Notes: a model not told the origin generated them from the letters alone. Positions 25,129 to 33,653 are shown, numbered from the stretch's first letter. The stretch is 40,544 nt of DNA from Aquisalimonas sp. (GCF_007120195.1 NZ_SKOG01000009.1:1-40544), one strand, 5' to 3'. Numbers and translations are program-made.

Positions 25129-26850
25129 TTAGCGTGCGACCACGGAGCGGCGCAGCCATCCCACCCGGGCATTGCCGACGCAAAGCTCCAGGGTGCCTTC
25201 GCCGCGCACCAGCCAAGTCACGCTCTTGCGGTGGGCGTTGCCCCTGGAGCGCTGGAACCAGGGCATGTGCCCCCCGCTGCCCAGCCCGTCGCCCCAGCCG
25301 TCCAGGTGGCCCAGTTGGCGGCGCCTGTTTTCCGGAGAGGCCAGCCGGCAGCCCCGTGGTTCGAGCTCCGCAAGGATGCCGTGGTTCCAGGAGAGGCTGC
25401 GGCTGGAAGGGATGCCGTTGGTGGCCAGGTAACCGTGGTTCGCCACCGTCACGGTCACCTCCAGCAGTTGCTCCTCCAGCCGTGTGACCAGCACTTCCTC
25501 CAGTACAAGACGGGGGAGGAGGCTTGCCACCCGCAGCCAGTAGGCGGCGACGCCCTCGCACAGCGCGGATAGGCTCTCTGGTGGTGGGTTCCAGATGCCG
25601 ATCACGGGATCTGGCCCCCCGACCTCGACGGCGCCCAGTTGCGGATGGTCCAGCGATACCCAGTCACCGAAAACCCGGGCGTGATTCTGCGCCGCATCCC
25701 AGCGCGCGAGGTTTTCCAGGTCCTTGCGCGTGCCGGCGGTGTAGTGATCCACGAACCGGGATTGCTCCGGCATGCCGATGCGGCGGAATAGGTCCCATAG
25801 CTCGCACACCTCGGCCAGGCAGCCGCGCTGATGATAGGCGAAGTCGGTTAGGTTGCCGTGCAGGGGCTGCTCCGGTTCGTAGGTGAACTCCGCGTAACCG
25901 CTCACCGTTGGATAGCCGGTGAAGGTCCGTGCCCAGGCTTCCAGCTGTCGAAAGAGTCGCCGGTCGCCGGGCTCCATACGGCTGTCCGGCGAGTCGCCAA
26001 GGGGGCGAATGAAAACTCCGCCGAAGGTATGCAGATCGAGCCAGGCATACAAGTTGGGGTGGCGGGCGGCGAAACGCAGCACGGCCTCGCTCTCCGGTTC
26101 GCTGCCCGGGTAAAGACCGGCGCCGGTCTGCTCGGGCTCCGGGCGCCAGTCCCAAGGGAAATTGCGGTTAAGGTCCGTGGTGTTGGCGAGCGGGTCCGCT
26201 TCGGGAATGGTTTCGCCGTCGAAATGGATGATGTCGCCCTCCGGATACAAGCGGAAGTAGGGCGCGGAGTCCTCCGGCTGCCGTGGCAGCATCAAACCCG
26301 GGAACTGCTCGGAGGCGACGAAATCGCCGGCGGCGTCGCGTACCCGCAAGTACCGGCAGCGCCCGTCACCGTCCAGGTCCCGAGGCTGCCAGTAGGCACC
26401 GGGGGCCTGGCCGTCGGTGCGGCGGGGCACGGAGCGCACGAAGCCGCCGCGCTCCAGCACCGCTTCGGCACCGTCCGGTGACAACCGCGGTGCCACATGC
26501 AGGTGGATGTGGCTCAGGGCCTCAAGCAGCGGCCCGGGCAAATCGCTGGACGCCCGTTGCGGCTCTGCATGTATCCTGAGTATCGCCTCGGCAATGGCCA
26601 GGGCGACGCTTGAACCCGCCAGCTCCGTGCCATGCATGTTGCCGTCGACCCAAGCGGCCGCCCGGGTGGCGTCTGGGTCGCGGCCAATGGTGATGACCCA
26701 GATCTCCCGGCGCTCCGGCGTGGTGCCGATGCTGTTCAGCCGGACTACGTCTGGAAACGCGCTTGCCCAGGCGCGCAGCTGCGCGGTCAACGTTGCGAAA
26801 TCCAGGTAACGGTGACGGAAACCGTGGTCGAGGGACTCGATCGGGGTCAT
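25129..26850 (-). CDS. M14-family zinc carboxypeptidase with C-terminal beta domain
   Basis: The predicted zinc metallopeptidase (573 aa) has zinc ligands His73 and Glu76 (GNMHGTE) and a third His in LDLHTFGG. The catalytic Glu is probably that in LAEVCELWDL. The C-terminal 120 residues (LLEVTVTVANHGYLAT...) look like a beta-sandwich. No signal peptide is seen, so it appears cytoplasmic. The longer frame starts with TTG at 26865; the ATG at 26850 is preferred, though its ribosome-binding site is weak. The substrate is unknown. Divergent tandem barrel genes lie downstream on the same strand. Confidence 0.88.
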   Translation of the reverse strand: MTPIESLDHGFRHRYLDFATLTAQLRAWASAFPDVVRLNSIGTTPERREIWVITIGRDPDATRAAAWVDGNMHGTELAGSSVALAIAEAILRIHAEPQRASSDLPGPLLEALSHIHLHVAPRLSPDGAEAVLERGGFVRSVPRRTDGQAPGAYWQPRDLDGDGRCRYLRVRDAAGDFVASEQFPGLMLPRQPEDSAPYFRLYPEGDIIHFDGETIPEADPLANTTDLNRNFPWDWRPEPEQTGAGLYPGSEPESEAVLRFAARHPNLYAWLDLHTFGGVFIRPLGDSPDSRMEPGDRRLFRQLEAWARTFTGYPTVSGYAEFTYEPEQPLHGNLTDFAYHQRGCLAEVCELWDLFRRIGMPEQSRFVDHYTAGTRKDLENLARWDAAQNHARVFGDWVSLDHPQLGAVEVGGPDPVIGIWNPPPESLSALCEGVAAYWLRVASLLPRLVLEEVLVTRLEEQLLEVTVTVANHGYLATNGIPSSRSLSWNHGILAELEPRGCRLASPENRRRQLGHLDGWGDGLGSGGHMPWFQRSRGNAHRKSVTWLVRGEGTLELCVGNARVGWLRRSVVAR

Positions 26851-26907
26851 GGTGCCGCCGGACAAAGGATGGGTTGGCCGTGTATATAGAACAGTTCCCG
26901 GTTATTG

Positions 26908-27831
26908 TCAGCGGGCTGGAAGGACCCCGGGCAGGGTTTCCGCGGTGCGATCCCGGGCGAGCCGGATGAACGCGTCCACGTACGCCTTGCCCCGGTCCTC
27001 GTTACGGACCGCGGCGTACAGCGTGCTCCAGAGTCCGCTTTCTCCCAGCGCCAGGCCATGGATACTCGCCTGATCCTGGTACTCGCGCAGCGCCCAATTG
27101 GGAAGCGCGGCGACGCCGCGATTGTTTGCCACCAGCTGCACCAACATGACCGTGAGTTCCGCTGTGCGCCGCTGCGCCGGCTCCACTCCCGCAGGCCCGA
27201 GAAAGCGGCTGAAGATATCCAGGCGTTCCGGGCAAACGGGGTAGGTGATGAGGGTCTGGTCGGCCAGATCCGCGGGCGTGATCCAGTCCCTGGTCGCCAG
27301 CGGCGACGCGCGGGCCACAGCCAGGAGCATCTCGTAGCGGAACAGGGGCACATAGGTCAGGCCGCCGAGATCGGCTTCTGGGTCCGAGGTGATGACCAGG
27401 TCCACGTCGCCGCGGTAGAGCGCCGGCAGGGGGTGGAAGCTAAAGCCCATGGACAGGTCCAGTTCCACCTGCGGCCATTCCGGGCGGTAACGATCCAGCG
27501 TCGGCATGAGCCACTCGAAGCAGCTGTGGCACTCCACGGCCATGTGCAAGCGGCCCTGTTGTCCGTCGCCAGTGCTGCGAAGCGCGGACTCGGCCCGCTC
27601 CACTTCGGGGACGATGTGCCGGGCGAGCTCCAGGAGCTGCTGTCCGGCAGGGGTCCAGCGCAGCGGACGCGAGCGACGGAAGAACAGGGGGGTGTCGAAA
27701 TGGTTCTCCAGCGCGCGCAGCTGGTGAGACAGGGCCGACTGCGTGACATGCAGGGTGCTGGCCGCCTGAGAGAGGTTGCCTTGTTCATGGATGGCGAGGA
27801 GCGCGCGGAGGTGTCGAAGGTCCAAAAACAT
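26908..27831 (-). CDS. metR: LysR-type regulator MetR
   Basis: MetR is the homocysteine-responsive regulator of methionine synthesis genes. At 307 aa it follows E. coli MetR through its whole length: TQSALSHQ in the N-terminal helix-turn-helix, PLRWTPAGQQLL, the effector-domain hallmark ECHSCFEWLMP, and GLWSTLYAAVR near the end. No met gene adjoins it. An inverted repeat ATTGTT-N10-AACAAT lies upstream at 27874-27895 and could be its autoregulatory operator. The upstream side carries a candidate small RNA in the opposite direction. Confidence 0.92.
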   Translation of the reverse strand: MFLDLRHLRALLAIHEQGNLSQAASTLHVTQSALSHQLRALENHFDTPLFFRRSRPLRWTPAGQQLLELARHIVPEVERAESALRSTGDGQQGRLHMAVECHSCFEWLMPTLDRYRPEWPQVELDLSMGFSFHPLPALYRGDVDLVITSDPEADLGGLTYVPLFRYEMLLAVARASPLATRDWITPADLADQTLITYPVCPERLDIFSRFLGPAGVEPAQRRTAELTVMLVQLVANNRGVAALPNWALREYQDQASIHGLALGESGLWSTLYAAVRNEDRGKAYVDAFIRLARDRTAETLPGVLPAR

Positions 27832-27873
27832 GAATTCTTCTCATGTTGACGATGATGAGCGCGAGATTGTTTC

Positions 27874-27895
27874 ATTGTTGCTTATCACGAACAAT
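27874..27895. promoter_or_regulatory. Inverted repeat in the metR upstream region, possible operator
   Basis: ATTGTT-N10-AACAAT is a perfect 6-bp dyad, compatible with a LysR-type site. Its right arm AACAAT coincides with a possible plus-strand -10 (-35 TTGTTT at 27867-27872, spacing 17), so binding would affect transcription of the downstream candidate RNA as well as metR. Confidence 0.4.
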
Positions 27896-27901
27896 AGTGC
27901 G

Positions 27902-28006
27902 GGTGCTGTCCGGCGTGCCCGTCGCCGGATCGCGCCTGGGAATGACAGTTCCTGAACCACCGTCCTCGTGGCCGGGTCACCTTGCAATGGCCCGGCCCGT
28001 TTTTTT
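27902..28006 (+). ncRNA. Candidate small RNA between metR and tRNA-Gly
   Basis: A convincing rho-independent terminator (27970-28006) ends a plus-strand stretch with no plus-strand gene upstream, since metR points the other way. A weak promoter at 27867-27895 (or TTGACG at 27846) would give a transcript of about 105 nt ending in an eight-base U-rich tail, as in Hfq-dependent RNAs. There is no reading frame of note. The alternative is that the structure serves only to insulate the tRNA. Confidence 0.4.
27970..28006 (+). terminator. Rho-independent terminator
   Basis: GGCCGGGTC (27970-27978) pairs with GGCCCGGCC (27989-27997), a 9-bp stem with one G-T pair and a 10-nt loop, followed by CG and seven T (28000-28006). 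It ends 21 bp before tRNA-Gly. TTGCAA-N16-TTTAAA overlaps its 3' side and might be the tRNA promoter. Confidence 0.7.
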
Positions 28007-28027
28007 AAACTTTTCGCTTCGCCATCA

Positions 28028-28102
28028 GCGGGTGTAGCTCAGTGGTAGAGCACAACCTTGCCAAGGTTGGGGTCGTGGGTTCGAATCCCATCACCCGCTC
28101 CA
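28028..28102 (+). tRNA. tRNA-Gly, anticodon GCC
   Basis: The cloverleaf is complete. The acceptor arms GCGGGTG/CACCCGC pair with one G-C to G-T tolerance, the D arm is GCTC..GAGC, the anticodon stem CAACC/GGTTG encloses loop TTGCCAA (anticodon GCC, 28060-28062), and the T arm is GTGGG-TTCGAAT-CCCAT. The discriminator is T and CCA is encoded (75 nt including CCA). It reads GGC and GGT codons. Confidence 0.97.
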
Positions 28103-28110
28103 GATTCCGG

Positions 28111-28143
28111 ACGCCCCGAGGGTTTCGGCCCCGGGGCGTTTTA
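28111..28143 (+). terminator. Terminator after tRNA-Gly
   Basis: ACGCCCCG pairs with CGGGGCGT across a GC-rich loop with an extra GGG/CCC pairing, followed by TTTT within 28139-28142. It ends only a few bases before the ribosome-binding site of the phosphoribosyltransferase gene. Confidence 0.65.
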
Positions 28144-28159
28144 CGTGGTGGAGATCGAA

Positions 28160-28708
28160 GTGACCAACGCCTCTGACACGCATCGGTTGACCGTTGGCAC
28201 CGTGGTGCGGGATCTGCCACTGATCGAGGTCGCCACCGGGTTGCGCATCGCCGTGCTCAATAGCCTCGGCGACACGGAGTTGGTGGAGACCGCCGCGACC
28301 CTTCTGGCGGCGCGTCTGGCGCGGTATGACTATGACACCCTGGTCACCCCGGAGGCCAAGAGCATCCCGCTCGCCCATGCCCTGTCCGTGCGCACCGGTC
28401 GCCCCTACGTTGTGCTGCGCAAGACCTGGAAGCCTTATATGGGCGAGGCCCTAAGCGCGACCACACACTCCATCACCACCGGCCACGAGCAGACGTTGTT
28501 CCTCGATGCCAAGGACCGCCCCCTCGTTGCGGCCAGCTCCGTGGTGCTGTTGGATGATGTCGTCAGCACGGGCTCGACGCTAACGGCCATGGACGCGGTC
28601 ATGACGCGGGCCTCGGCAACGGTGGTGGCCCGGGCGGCGATCTGCACCGAAGGCGACGGTGGGCGCGATGTCATCGCCCTGGCTCATCTTCCCCTATTCA
28701 AAGCGTAG
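28160..28708 (+). CDS. Type I phosphoribosyltransferase (adenine phosphoribosyltransferase-like)
   Basis: The 182-aa protein has the PRPP-binding motif VVLLDDVVSTGSTL and the Apt-like N-terminal TPEAKSIPLAHALS segment, in which PEAK recalls the E-A-R/K loop of adenine and xanthine PRTases. The role is probably purine salvage (base + PRPP to nucleotide); the exact base is uncertain. The GTG at 28160 with GGTGGAG upstream is preferred, and GTGs at 28145 and 28148 are alternatives. It directly follows the tRNA-Gly terminator without room for its own promoter, so read-through or an internal promoter must serve it. It is convergent with lrgB. Confidence 0.8.
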   Translation: MTNASDTHRLTVGTVVRDLPLIEVATGLRIAVLNSLGDTELVETAATLLAARLARYDYDTLVTPEAKSIPLAHALSVRTGRPYVVLRKTWKPYMGEALSATTHSITTGHEQTLFLDAKDRPLVAASSVVLLDDVVSTGSTLTAMDAVMTRASATVVARAAICTEGDGGRDVIALAHLPLFKA

Positions 28709-28722
28709 GCTTCGGGGCAGTC

Positions 28723-29451
28723 TCAAACGGGCAGGAAGCCGATCAGCAGCGGCAGCATCAGTGCGGTAATCAGCCCTGCCAGACTCAGTCCGAGCCCGGC
28801 GAATGCACCGGCCTTGGCGCTGATGCTGAACGCCTGCGCCGTTCCCAGCCCGTGGGCGGTCAGGCCCATCGCGAAGCCTTTGACCGCGTCATCGCGAATC
28901 CCCAGCAAGCGGATGATGCCCGGTGCCATGATGCACCCGAGGCTGCCGGTCATCAGGACCAGCGCCGCCGTCAGCGAGGGGAGGCCACCAAGCTTTTCCG
29001 CCACGCCCATGGCAATGGGCGTGGTGACCGATTTCGGCGCCAGGGACATCAGGCTGGTCGACTCGCCCCCCAGCGCGGCCCCGACGGCGACGGCCGACAG
29101 GGCCGCCACGGCGGCACCTGTAATGCCGGCGACCAGCAGTGGCGCGAGCCAGGCGCGAATCTGATGGCGATAGTCGTAGAGCGGAATGGCGAGGGCGACG
29201 GTGGCCGGCCCGAGCAGAAAATGGACGAATTGCGCCCCTTCAAAATAGGTGTCGTAGTCCGTTCCCGTCAGCAGCAAGATGGCGATGAGCAGCCCCATGG
29301 ACAACAACACCGGGTGTAGTGCCGGGTTGCCACCGAGTCGGCGGTTGAGCCATACACTAAAGAGAAAGACCACCAGCGTCATGGTCAGCCACAGCTGCGG
29401 CGAGGCGGCGAGGGAAACCCAAATATCAGTGATTTCATCAGCCACTGTCAT
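28723..29451 (-). CDS. lrgB: LrgB/CidB family membrane protein
   Basis: This integral inner-membrane protein of 242 aa has about six or seven hydrophobic segments. Family hallmarks are LAPKSVTTPIAMGVAE, TGSLGCIMAPG and GLTAHGLGTAQA. It pairs with LrgA/CidA, linked to murein hydrolase activity, cell lysis and, in plants and some bacteria, glycolate/pyruvate export. The start codon lies 6 bp after the lrgA stop, and its GAGGGG ribosome-binding site overlaps that stop, implying translational coupling. Confidence 0.9.
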   Translation of the reverse strand: MTVADEITDIWVSLAASPQLWLTMTLVVFLFSVWLNRRLGGNPALHPVLLSMGLLIAILLLTGTDYDTYFEGAQFVHFLLGPATVALAIPLYDYRHQIRAWLAPLLVAGITGAAVAALSAVAVGAALGGESTSLMSLAPKSVTTPIAMGVAEKLGGLPSLTAALVLMTGSLGCIMAPGIIRLLGIRDDAVKGFAMGLTAHGLGTAQAFSISAKAGAFAGLGLSLAGLITALMLPLLIGFLPV

Positions 29452-29457
29452 AGCCCC

Positions 29458-29820
29458 TCAAGGGCTGGCGCGGCGTTTGCGCAGCGCCAGCATGACGCGC
29501 AGGGCCAGCATGGTTGCCGCCAGAGTCAGCGCCGTGCTGACCACGAGAGCGACGCTGATGGCAAGCCAGTCCCGGGCGAGCAGTTGAAAGTGCACCATCA
29601 TCCCGACCCCGGCGGGTACGAACAGCAACGCCAGATACCGCAGCAGTGTCTCGCCCACCGAACGCACAGCGGCGGGTGGCTCGCCGTAGCAGAATAGGCC
29701 GCCCAGCAGCAGCACCATGCCGATCACCGGCCCGGGGACAGGCAGTCCGGCCAGCTGCACAATGACCTCGCCCGCCAGCTGGCAGGCTAGGATGATGGTA
29801 ATGCCGTGAATCACATTCAT
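29458..29820 (-). CDS. lrgA: LrgA/CidA family holin-like membrane protein
   Basis: This small membrane protein of 120 aa has four hydrophobic segments. The family pattern is VIVQLAGLPVPGPVIGMVLLL near the N-terminus and FVPAGVGMMVH in the middle, followed by a basic tail RKRRASP. It is thought to form holin-like pores or a transport complex with LrgB. The open frame extends upstream, but the ATG at 29820 overlaps the HAD gene's stop (ATGA) and starts at the first membrane helix. Confidence 0.88.
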   Translation of the reverse strand: MNVIHGITIILACQLAGEVIVQLAGLPVPGPVIGMVLLLGGLFCYGEPPAAVRSVGETLLRYLALLFVPAGVGMMVHFQLLARDWLAISVALVVSTALTLAATMLALRVMLALRKRRASP

Positions 29821-30479
29821 TGCGGCTCCCGCAGGCTGATGAGATCCCAGTTCCTCTGTTTGGCAGTCTGGCGGAGGGTATCGTCTGGATCCACTGCCAC
29901 GGGATAATCGACTCGTTCGAGCAGTGGGAGGTCGTTGTGCGAGTCGCTGTAGAAGTAGCTCCCGCGCAGACTGCCGCCGTTCTCCGCCAGCCAAAGCTCC
30001 AGAGCATCGACCTTTCCGGCGCGGAACGTGATTGGCCCCACGACCTCCCCGGTATAGTGGCCGTGGCGCTGTTCGGGTGTCGTGGCGAGCAGGTCCTGCA
30101 CCTGGAAAATCTCGGCGATTGGCGCAGTGACGAAGCGATTGGTGGCGGTAATGATGAGCGTGGTATCACCTTGCGCCGCATGGTGTCGGACCAGCTCCAG
30201 GCCGCGGGGCAGGACCAGCGGCCGGATCCAGCCATCGATGAACTCCCGGCGCCAGGCGGCAAGCTGTTGCGGGGAGTGCCTGGTCAGCGGGCGCAAGGCA
30301 AATCGCAGGTACGCGTGGATATCCAGTGTGCCGTCCAGGTACTGGCGGTAGAAGCATTCGTTAGCGGCGTCGTAGGTGGGCCCGTCGACAATCCCCCGGT
30401 GGACCAGGAACCGGCCCCAGAGGTAATCGCTATCGCCGCCGAGCAGCGTGTTGTCGAGATCGAACAGTGCCAGTGCCAT
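29817..30479 (-). CDS. HAD-IB family phosphatase (SerB-like)
   Basis: The 220-aa haloacid-dehalogenase-fold hydrolase has motif I DLDNTLL (nucleophile Asp7, acid Asp9) directly after the start, a helical cap, motif II in IITATNRF, and motif IV as YFYSDSHNDLPLL. The arrangement matches the HAD-IB subfamily related to phosphoserine phosphatase; the substrate is unknown. Although the frame is open further upstream, the ATG at 30479 puts motif I at its standard place. It overlaps lrgA by 4 nt, giving the operon HAD-lrgA-lrgB. Confidence 0.87.
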   Translation of the reverse strand: MALALFDLDNTLLGGDSDYLWGRFLVHRGIVDGPTYDAANECFYRQYLDGTLDIHAYLRFALRPLTRHSPQQLAAWRREFIDGWIRPLVLPRGLELVRHHAAQGDTTLIITATNRFVTAPIAEIFQVQDLLATTPEQRHGHYTGEVVGPITFRAGKVDALELWLAENGGSLRGSYFYSDSHNDLPLLERVDYPVAVDPDDTLRQTAKQRNWDLISLREPQ

Positions 30480-30628
30480 AGTGTCGTTGCGGGTGCCTCG
30501 TTGAATCTGAATGTGTCCCCGGTCCGTTCTCTTGCGCGGTCCCGGGCGGGCCACGGCCCGCAGTTTGCCGGTTCTTCATGATTTGTGGAACAATGCCTGC
30601 ATCATACCCAGTGTTGGGAAAATGCTAA

Positions 30629-31171
30629 GTGATTGATTCGAATGGCTTCAGACCGAACGTCGGCATTATCCTCTGCAACGGGGAGGGACGGGTGTTCTGG
30701 GGTCGCCGGATCGGCCAGAACGCGTGGCAGTTTCCGCAGGGAGGCATCAAGCAGCACGAAACGGCCGAGGACGCGCTTTATCGGGAACTGCACGAGGAAG
30801 TCGGTCTTGTGCCCAGAGATGTTCAGGTGATAGGGGCCACGTCCGGCTGGTTGCGGTATCACCTGCCCAGACACTTGGTTCGCCGACATCAGCGCCCGGT
30901 CTGCGTCGGACAGAAGCAGCAGTGGTTTCTGCTGCGGCTGCTCGTCGCGGAGTCGGCCGTGCGCCTGGATGTCAGCGATAGCCCGGAATTCGATGACTGG
31001 CGTTGGGTGGACTACTGGCGGCCCGCCTGGGATGTTGTGTTTTTCAAGCGTCATGTCTATCGCAAGGCGCTCCGCGAGCTGGCGCCGTTGCTGTTCCCGG
31101 ACGGATCACTCGACCGGGATAGACCGCTGGAGGGGGGGGCAAGGCGACAGCATGGCTCGTCCGGTTCCTGA
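30629..31171 (+). CDS. rppH: RNA pyrophosphohydrolase (Nudix)
   Basis: RppH removes pyrophosphate from mRNA 5' ends and so triggers RNase E decay. At 180 aa it has near-normal length. The N-terminus [16 protein letters not shown] and [15 protein letters not shown] are nearly invariant in RppH, and the Nudix box (GGIKQHE...RELHEEVGL) is complete. The start is GTG at 30629. ptsP follows 121 bp downstream, an arrangement common in gammaproteobacteria. The C-terminal 25 residues are low-complexity and probably disordered. Confidence 0.95.
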   Translation: MIDSNGFRPNVGIILCNGEGRVFWGRRIGQNAWQFPQGGIKQHETAEDALYRELHEEVGLVPRDVQVIGATSGWLRYHLPRHLVRRHQRPVCVGQKQQWFLLRLLVAESAVRLDVSDSPEFDDWRWVDYWRPAWDVVFFKRHVYRKALRELAPLLFPDGSLDRDRPLEGGARRQHGSSGS

Positions 31172-31292
31172 CTTTCTGCGCTGCATGGGACGAGCCCCGG
31201 CCATACTGTAACCTTGGCGGAATCGATGACGACCGCGGTAGCTCGCCCGGGAAGCTCGGGTGGGCTGCCCGGCGTGCGGCAGGATGATCGGC

Positions 31293-33563
31293 ATGCTCCA
31301 GACGCTTCACAGCATTATCCAGGAAGTCAACGCGGCGCGCGGTCTGCAGCATGCGCTCAATATCATCGTCAAGCGCGTGGCAGAGAGCACGCAGGTGGAT
31401 GTCTGCTCCGTGTATCTGGTCGACCAGGATACCCAGGAGTATGTGCTCATGGCCACGCGCGGGTTGAACCCCGACGCTGTCGGGCGCGTGCGGCTCGGCT
31501 TTAATGAGGGGCTGGTCGGTCTTGTGGGCGAGCGCAAGGAACCACTGAACCTGGAGAACGCCGAAGCCCACCCCCGATTCCGTTATTTTCCCGAGACCGG
31601 CGAAGAGAAGTTCCACTCTTTTCTCGGCGCGCCAATCATCCACTTCCGGCGCGTCCTGGGGGTATTGGTCGTCCAGCAGTCGGCGACGCGGCGGTTCGGC
31701 GAGGAAGAGGTGGCCTTTATCGTCACCATGGCCGCCCAGCTCTCCGGGGCCATTGCGCACAGTGAGGCCACCGGTGGCGAAAACACGGGCGGTTTGCCCA
31801 CACCGCTTCCGGTCACGCGACGCGCACTGGAAGGGGTGCCGGGGGCGCCCGGGGTGGCCTTTGGCCGTGCCATGGTGGCGTACTCGCCGGCAGACCTGTT
31901 CGCCGTGCCCGACCGGCCGGTCCACGACGTCGAGGCAGAGGTCAAGGCATTCCAGGCGGCGCTGCAGGGCGTGCGCGCGGAAGTGCAGGACCTCGCCAAC
32001 CGCCTGGCGGATGCAATCCCGTCCGACGAACACATGATGTTCGATGTCTACCTGAAGATGCTCGACAGCGAGAGCTTGGTCGAAGGCACCGTCGAGCGCA
32101 TCCGCGAAGGCAACTGGGCTTGCGGCGCGCTGCGTGAAAGCATCGCCCAGCACGTCAGCGTATTCGACGAAATGGAGGATCCGTACCTGCGTGAGCGCGC
32201 CAGTGACATCCGCGATGTCGGGCGGCGGATCCTCATGCGTTTGCAGATGGACAGCGGCGATACGCGGCAGGTCCCGGAGGGCACGATTCTCGTCGGCGAG
32301 GAGATCAGCGCCTCTCAGCTGGCGGAGATCCCCACCGAGCGGCTGCTCGGCGTCGTGACGGCCAGAGGGTCAGGCAACTCCCATGTGGCCATACTCGCCC
32401 GGGCGCTCACCATTCCCGCGGTCATGGGCGTGGCCGAGCTCCCGGTGGGCCGACTGGAAGGCAAGGAACTCATCGTCGACGGTTACAGCGGTCGTGTTCA
32501 TGTCGACCCGGACAAGGAGGTGCGCAAGGAGTATCGCCGGCTGCTGCGCGAGGATGTGGAGCTCTCCCAGGGGCTGCAGGCACTGCGCGACAAGCCCGCG
32601 CGGACGCCCTGCGGGTTCACCATGGGTTTGTACGCCAATACGGGCCTGATGTCCGATATCACCTCGTCGCTGGCGAGCGGTTGCGACGGTATTGGTCTGC
32701 ACCGCACGGAATTCCCCTTTATGGTCCGGGAGCGCTTCCCCGGTGAGGATGAGCAGACCGTGGTCTACCGGCAGGTGCTGGAGCCGTTCGTCCCACGCCC
32801 GGTTGTGCTACGGACCCTGGATGTGGGCGGCGACAAGCCGCTGCCGTACTTCCCCGTGCATGAGGAGAACCCGTTCCTGGGCTGGCGGGGGATTCGCCTG
32901 GTCCTGGACCACCCGGAGATCTTTCTCACCCAGCTGCGGGCAATGCTGCGCGCCAACGTCGATTGCGGCAACCTGCGGATTCTGTTGCCCATGATCAGCC
33001 GCGTGCAGGAAGTCGACGAGACGCGTGTCCTCATCGATCGCGCGCGCGAGGAACTGGAAGAAGAGGGTGTGGAAGTCACCATGCCGCAACTCGGCGTGAT
33101 GGTCGAGGTGCCCTCGGCGGTCTACCAGGCGGACAGCCTCGCGCGGCGCGTGGATTTCCTGTCCATCGGCAGCAATGACCTGACCCAGTACCTCCTGGCC
33201 GTGGACCGCAACAACGCCCGCGTGGCCGGGCTGTACGACGAGCTGCATCCGGCCGTATTACAGGCGGTGCGCAAAGTGGTGGAGGCGGGCGAGCGCAACG
33301 CGTGCCCCGTCAGCGTCTGCGGTGCCATGGCGGGTGACCCGGCCTCGGCCATCCTGCTGCTCGGCCTTGGTGTCCAGGCGCTGAGCATGAGTGTCTCCAG
33401 TCTGCTCAAGGTGAAGTGGGTGATCCGTAACTTCACACGCCAGCAGGCGGCCTCGCTGCTGGAGGAGGCCCTGACCCTCGAGAATCCCGCCGATGTACGC
33501 CGTCGCCTCAATCGCGCCCTGGATGAGGCCGGGCTCGGTGGGCTGGTGCGGGCCGGCAAGTAA
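31293..33563 (+). CDS. ptsP: Phosphoenolpyruvate-protein phosphotransferase of the nitrogen PTS
   Basis: This is enzyme I-Ntr, the first phosphorelay component of the nitrogen PTS (PEP to PtsP to NPr to EIIA-Ntr). At 756 aa it has an N-terminal GAF domain (about residues 15-160), the phosphohistidine domain with active His364 (GNSHVAILARALTIPAVMG) and the PEP-binding barrel with GCDGIGLHRTEFPFM, LDVGGDKPLPYF and the SIGSNDLTQYLLAVDR loop. The ATG at 31293 (MLQTLHSIIQEVN) matches the usual start; the frame opens at a TTG at 31260. NPr and EIIA-Ntr genes are not in the window. Confidence 0.95.
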   Translation: MLQTLHSIIQEVNAARGLQHALNIIVKRVAESTQVDVCSVYLVDQDTQEYVLMATRGLNPDAVGRVRLGFNEGLVGLVGERKEPLNLENAEAHPRFRYFPETGEEKFHSFLGAPIIHFRRVLGVLVVQQSATRRFGEEEVAFIVTMAAQLSGAIAHSEATGGENTGGLPTPLPVTRRALEGVPGAPGVAFGRAMVAYSPADLFAVPDRPVHDVEAEVKAFQAALQGVRAEVQDLANRLADAIPSDEHMMFDVYLKMLDSESLVEGTVERIREGNWACGALRESIAQHVSVFDEMEDPYLRERASDIRDVGRRILMRLQMDSGDTRQVPEGTILVGEEISASQLAEIPTERLLGVVTARGSGNSHVAILARALTIPAVMGVAELPVGRLEGKELIVDGYSGRVHVDPDKEVRKEYRRLLREDVELSQGLQALRDKPARTPCGFTMGLYANTGLMSDITSSLASGCDGIGLHRTEFPFMVRERFPGEDEQTVVYRQVLEPFVPRPVVLRTLDVGGDKPLPYFPVHEENPFLGWRGIRLVLDHPEIFLTQLRAMLRANVDCGNLRILLPMISRVQEVDETRVLIDRAREELEEEGVEVTMPQLGVMVEVPSAVYQADSLARRVDFLSIGSNDLTQYLLAVDRNNARVAGLYDELHPAVLQAVRKVVEAGERNACPVSVCGAMAGDPASAILLLGLGVQALSMSVSSLLKVKWVIRNFTRQQAASLLEEALTLENPADVRRRLNRALDEAGLGGLVRAGK

Positions 33564-33601
33564 CGCTTCGCTCCATGATCAAAACCTCCCAGTTCTAATT
33601 G

Positions 33602-33622
33602 ACAATCAGTCGCATTTGCATT
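33602..33622 (+). promoter_or_regulatory. Fur-like box upstream of bfd
   Basis: The block CAGTCGCATTTGCATTCAG at about 33607 lies roughly 35 bp before the bfd start. It shares TCGCATTTGCAT with the box in front of fbpC. The partial match to the Fur consensus and its place before an iron gene support Fur control. Confidence 0.5.
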
Positions 33623-33653
33623 CAGACTGCAATCATGGAACGGGAGAACTGTC

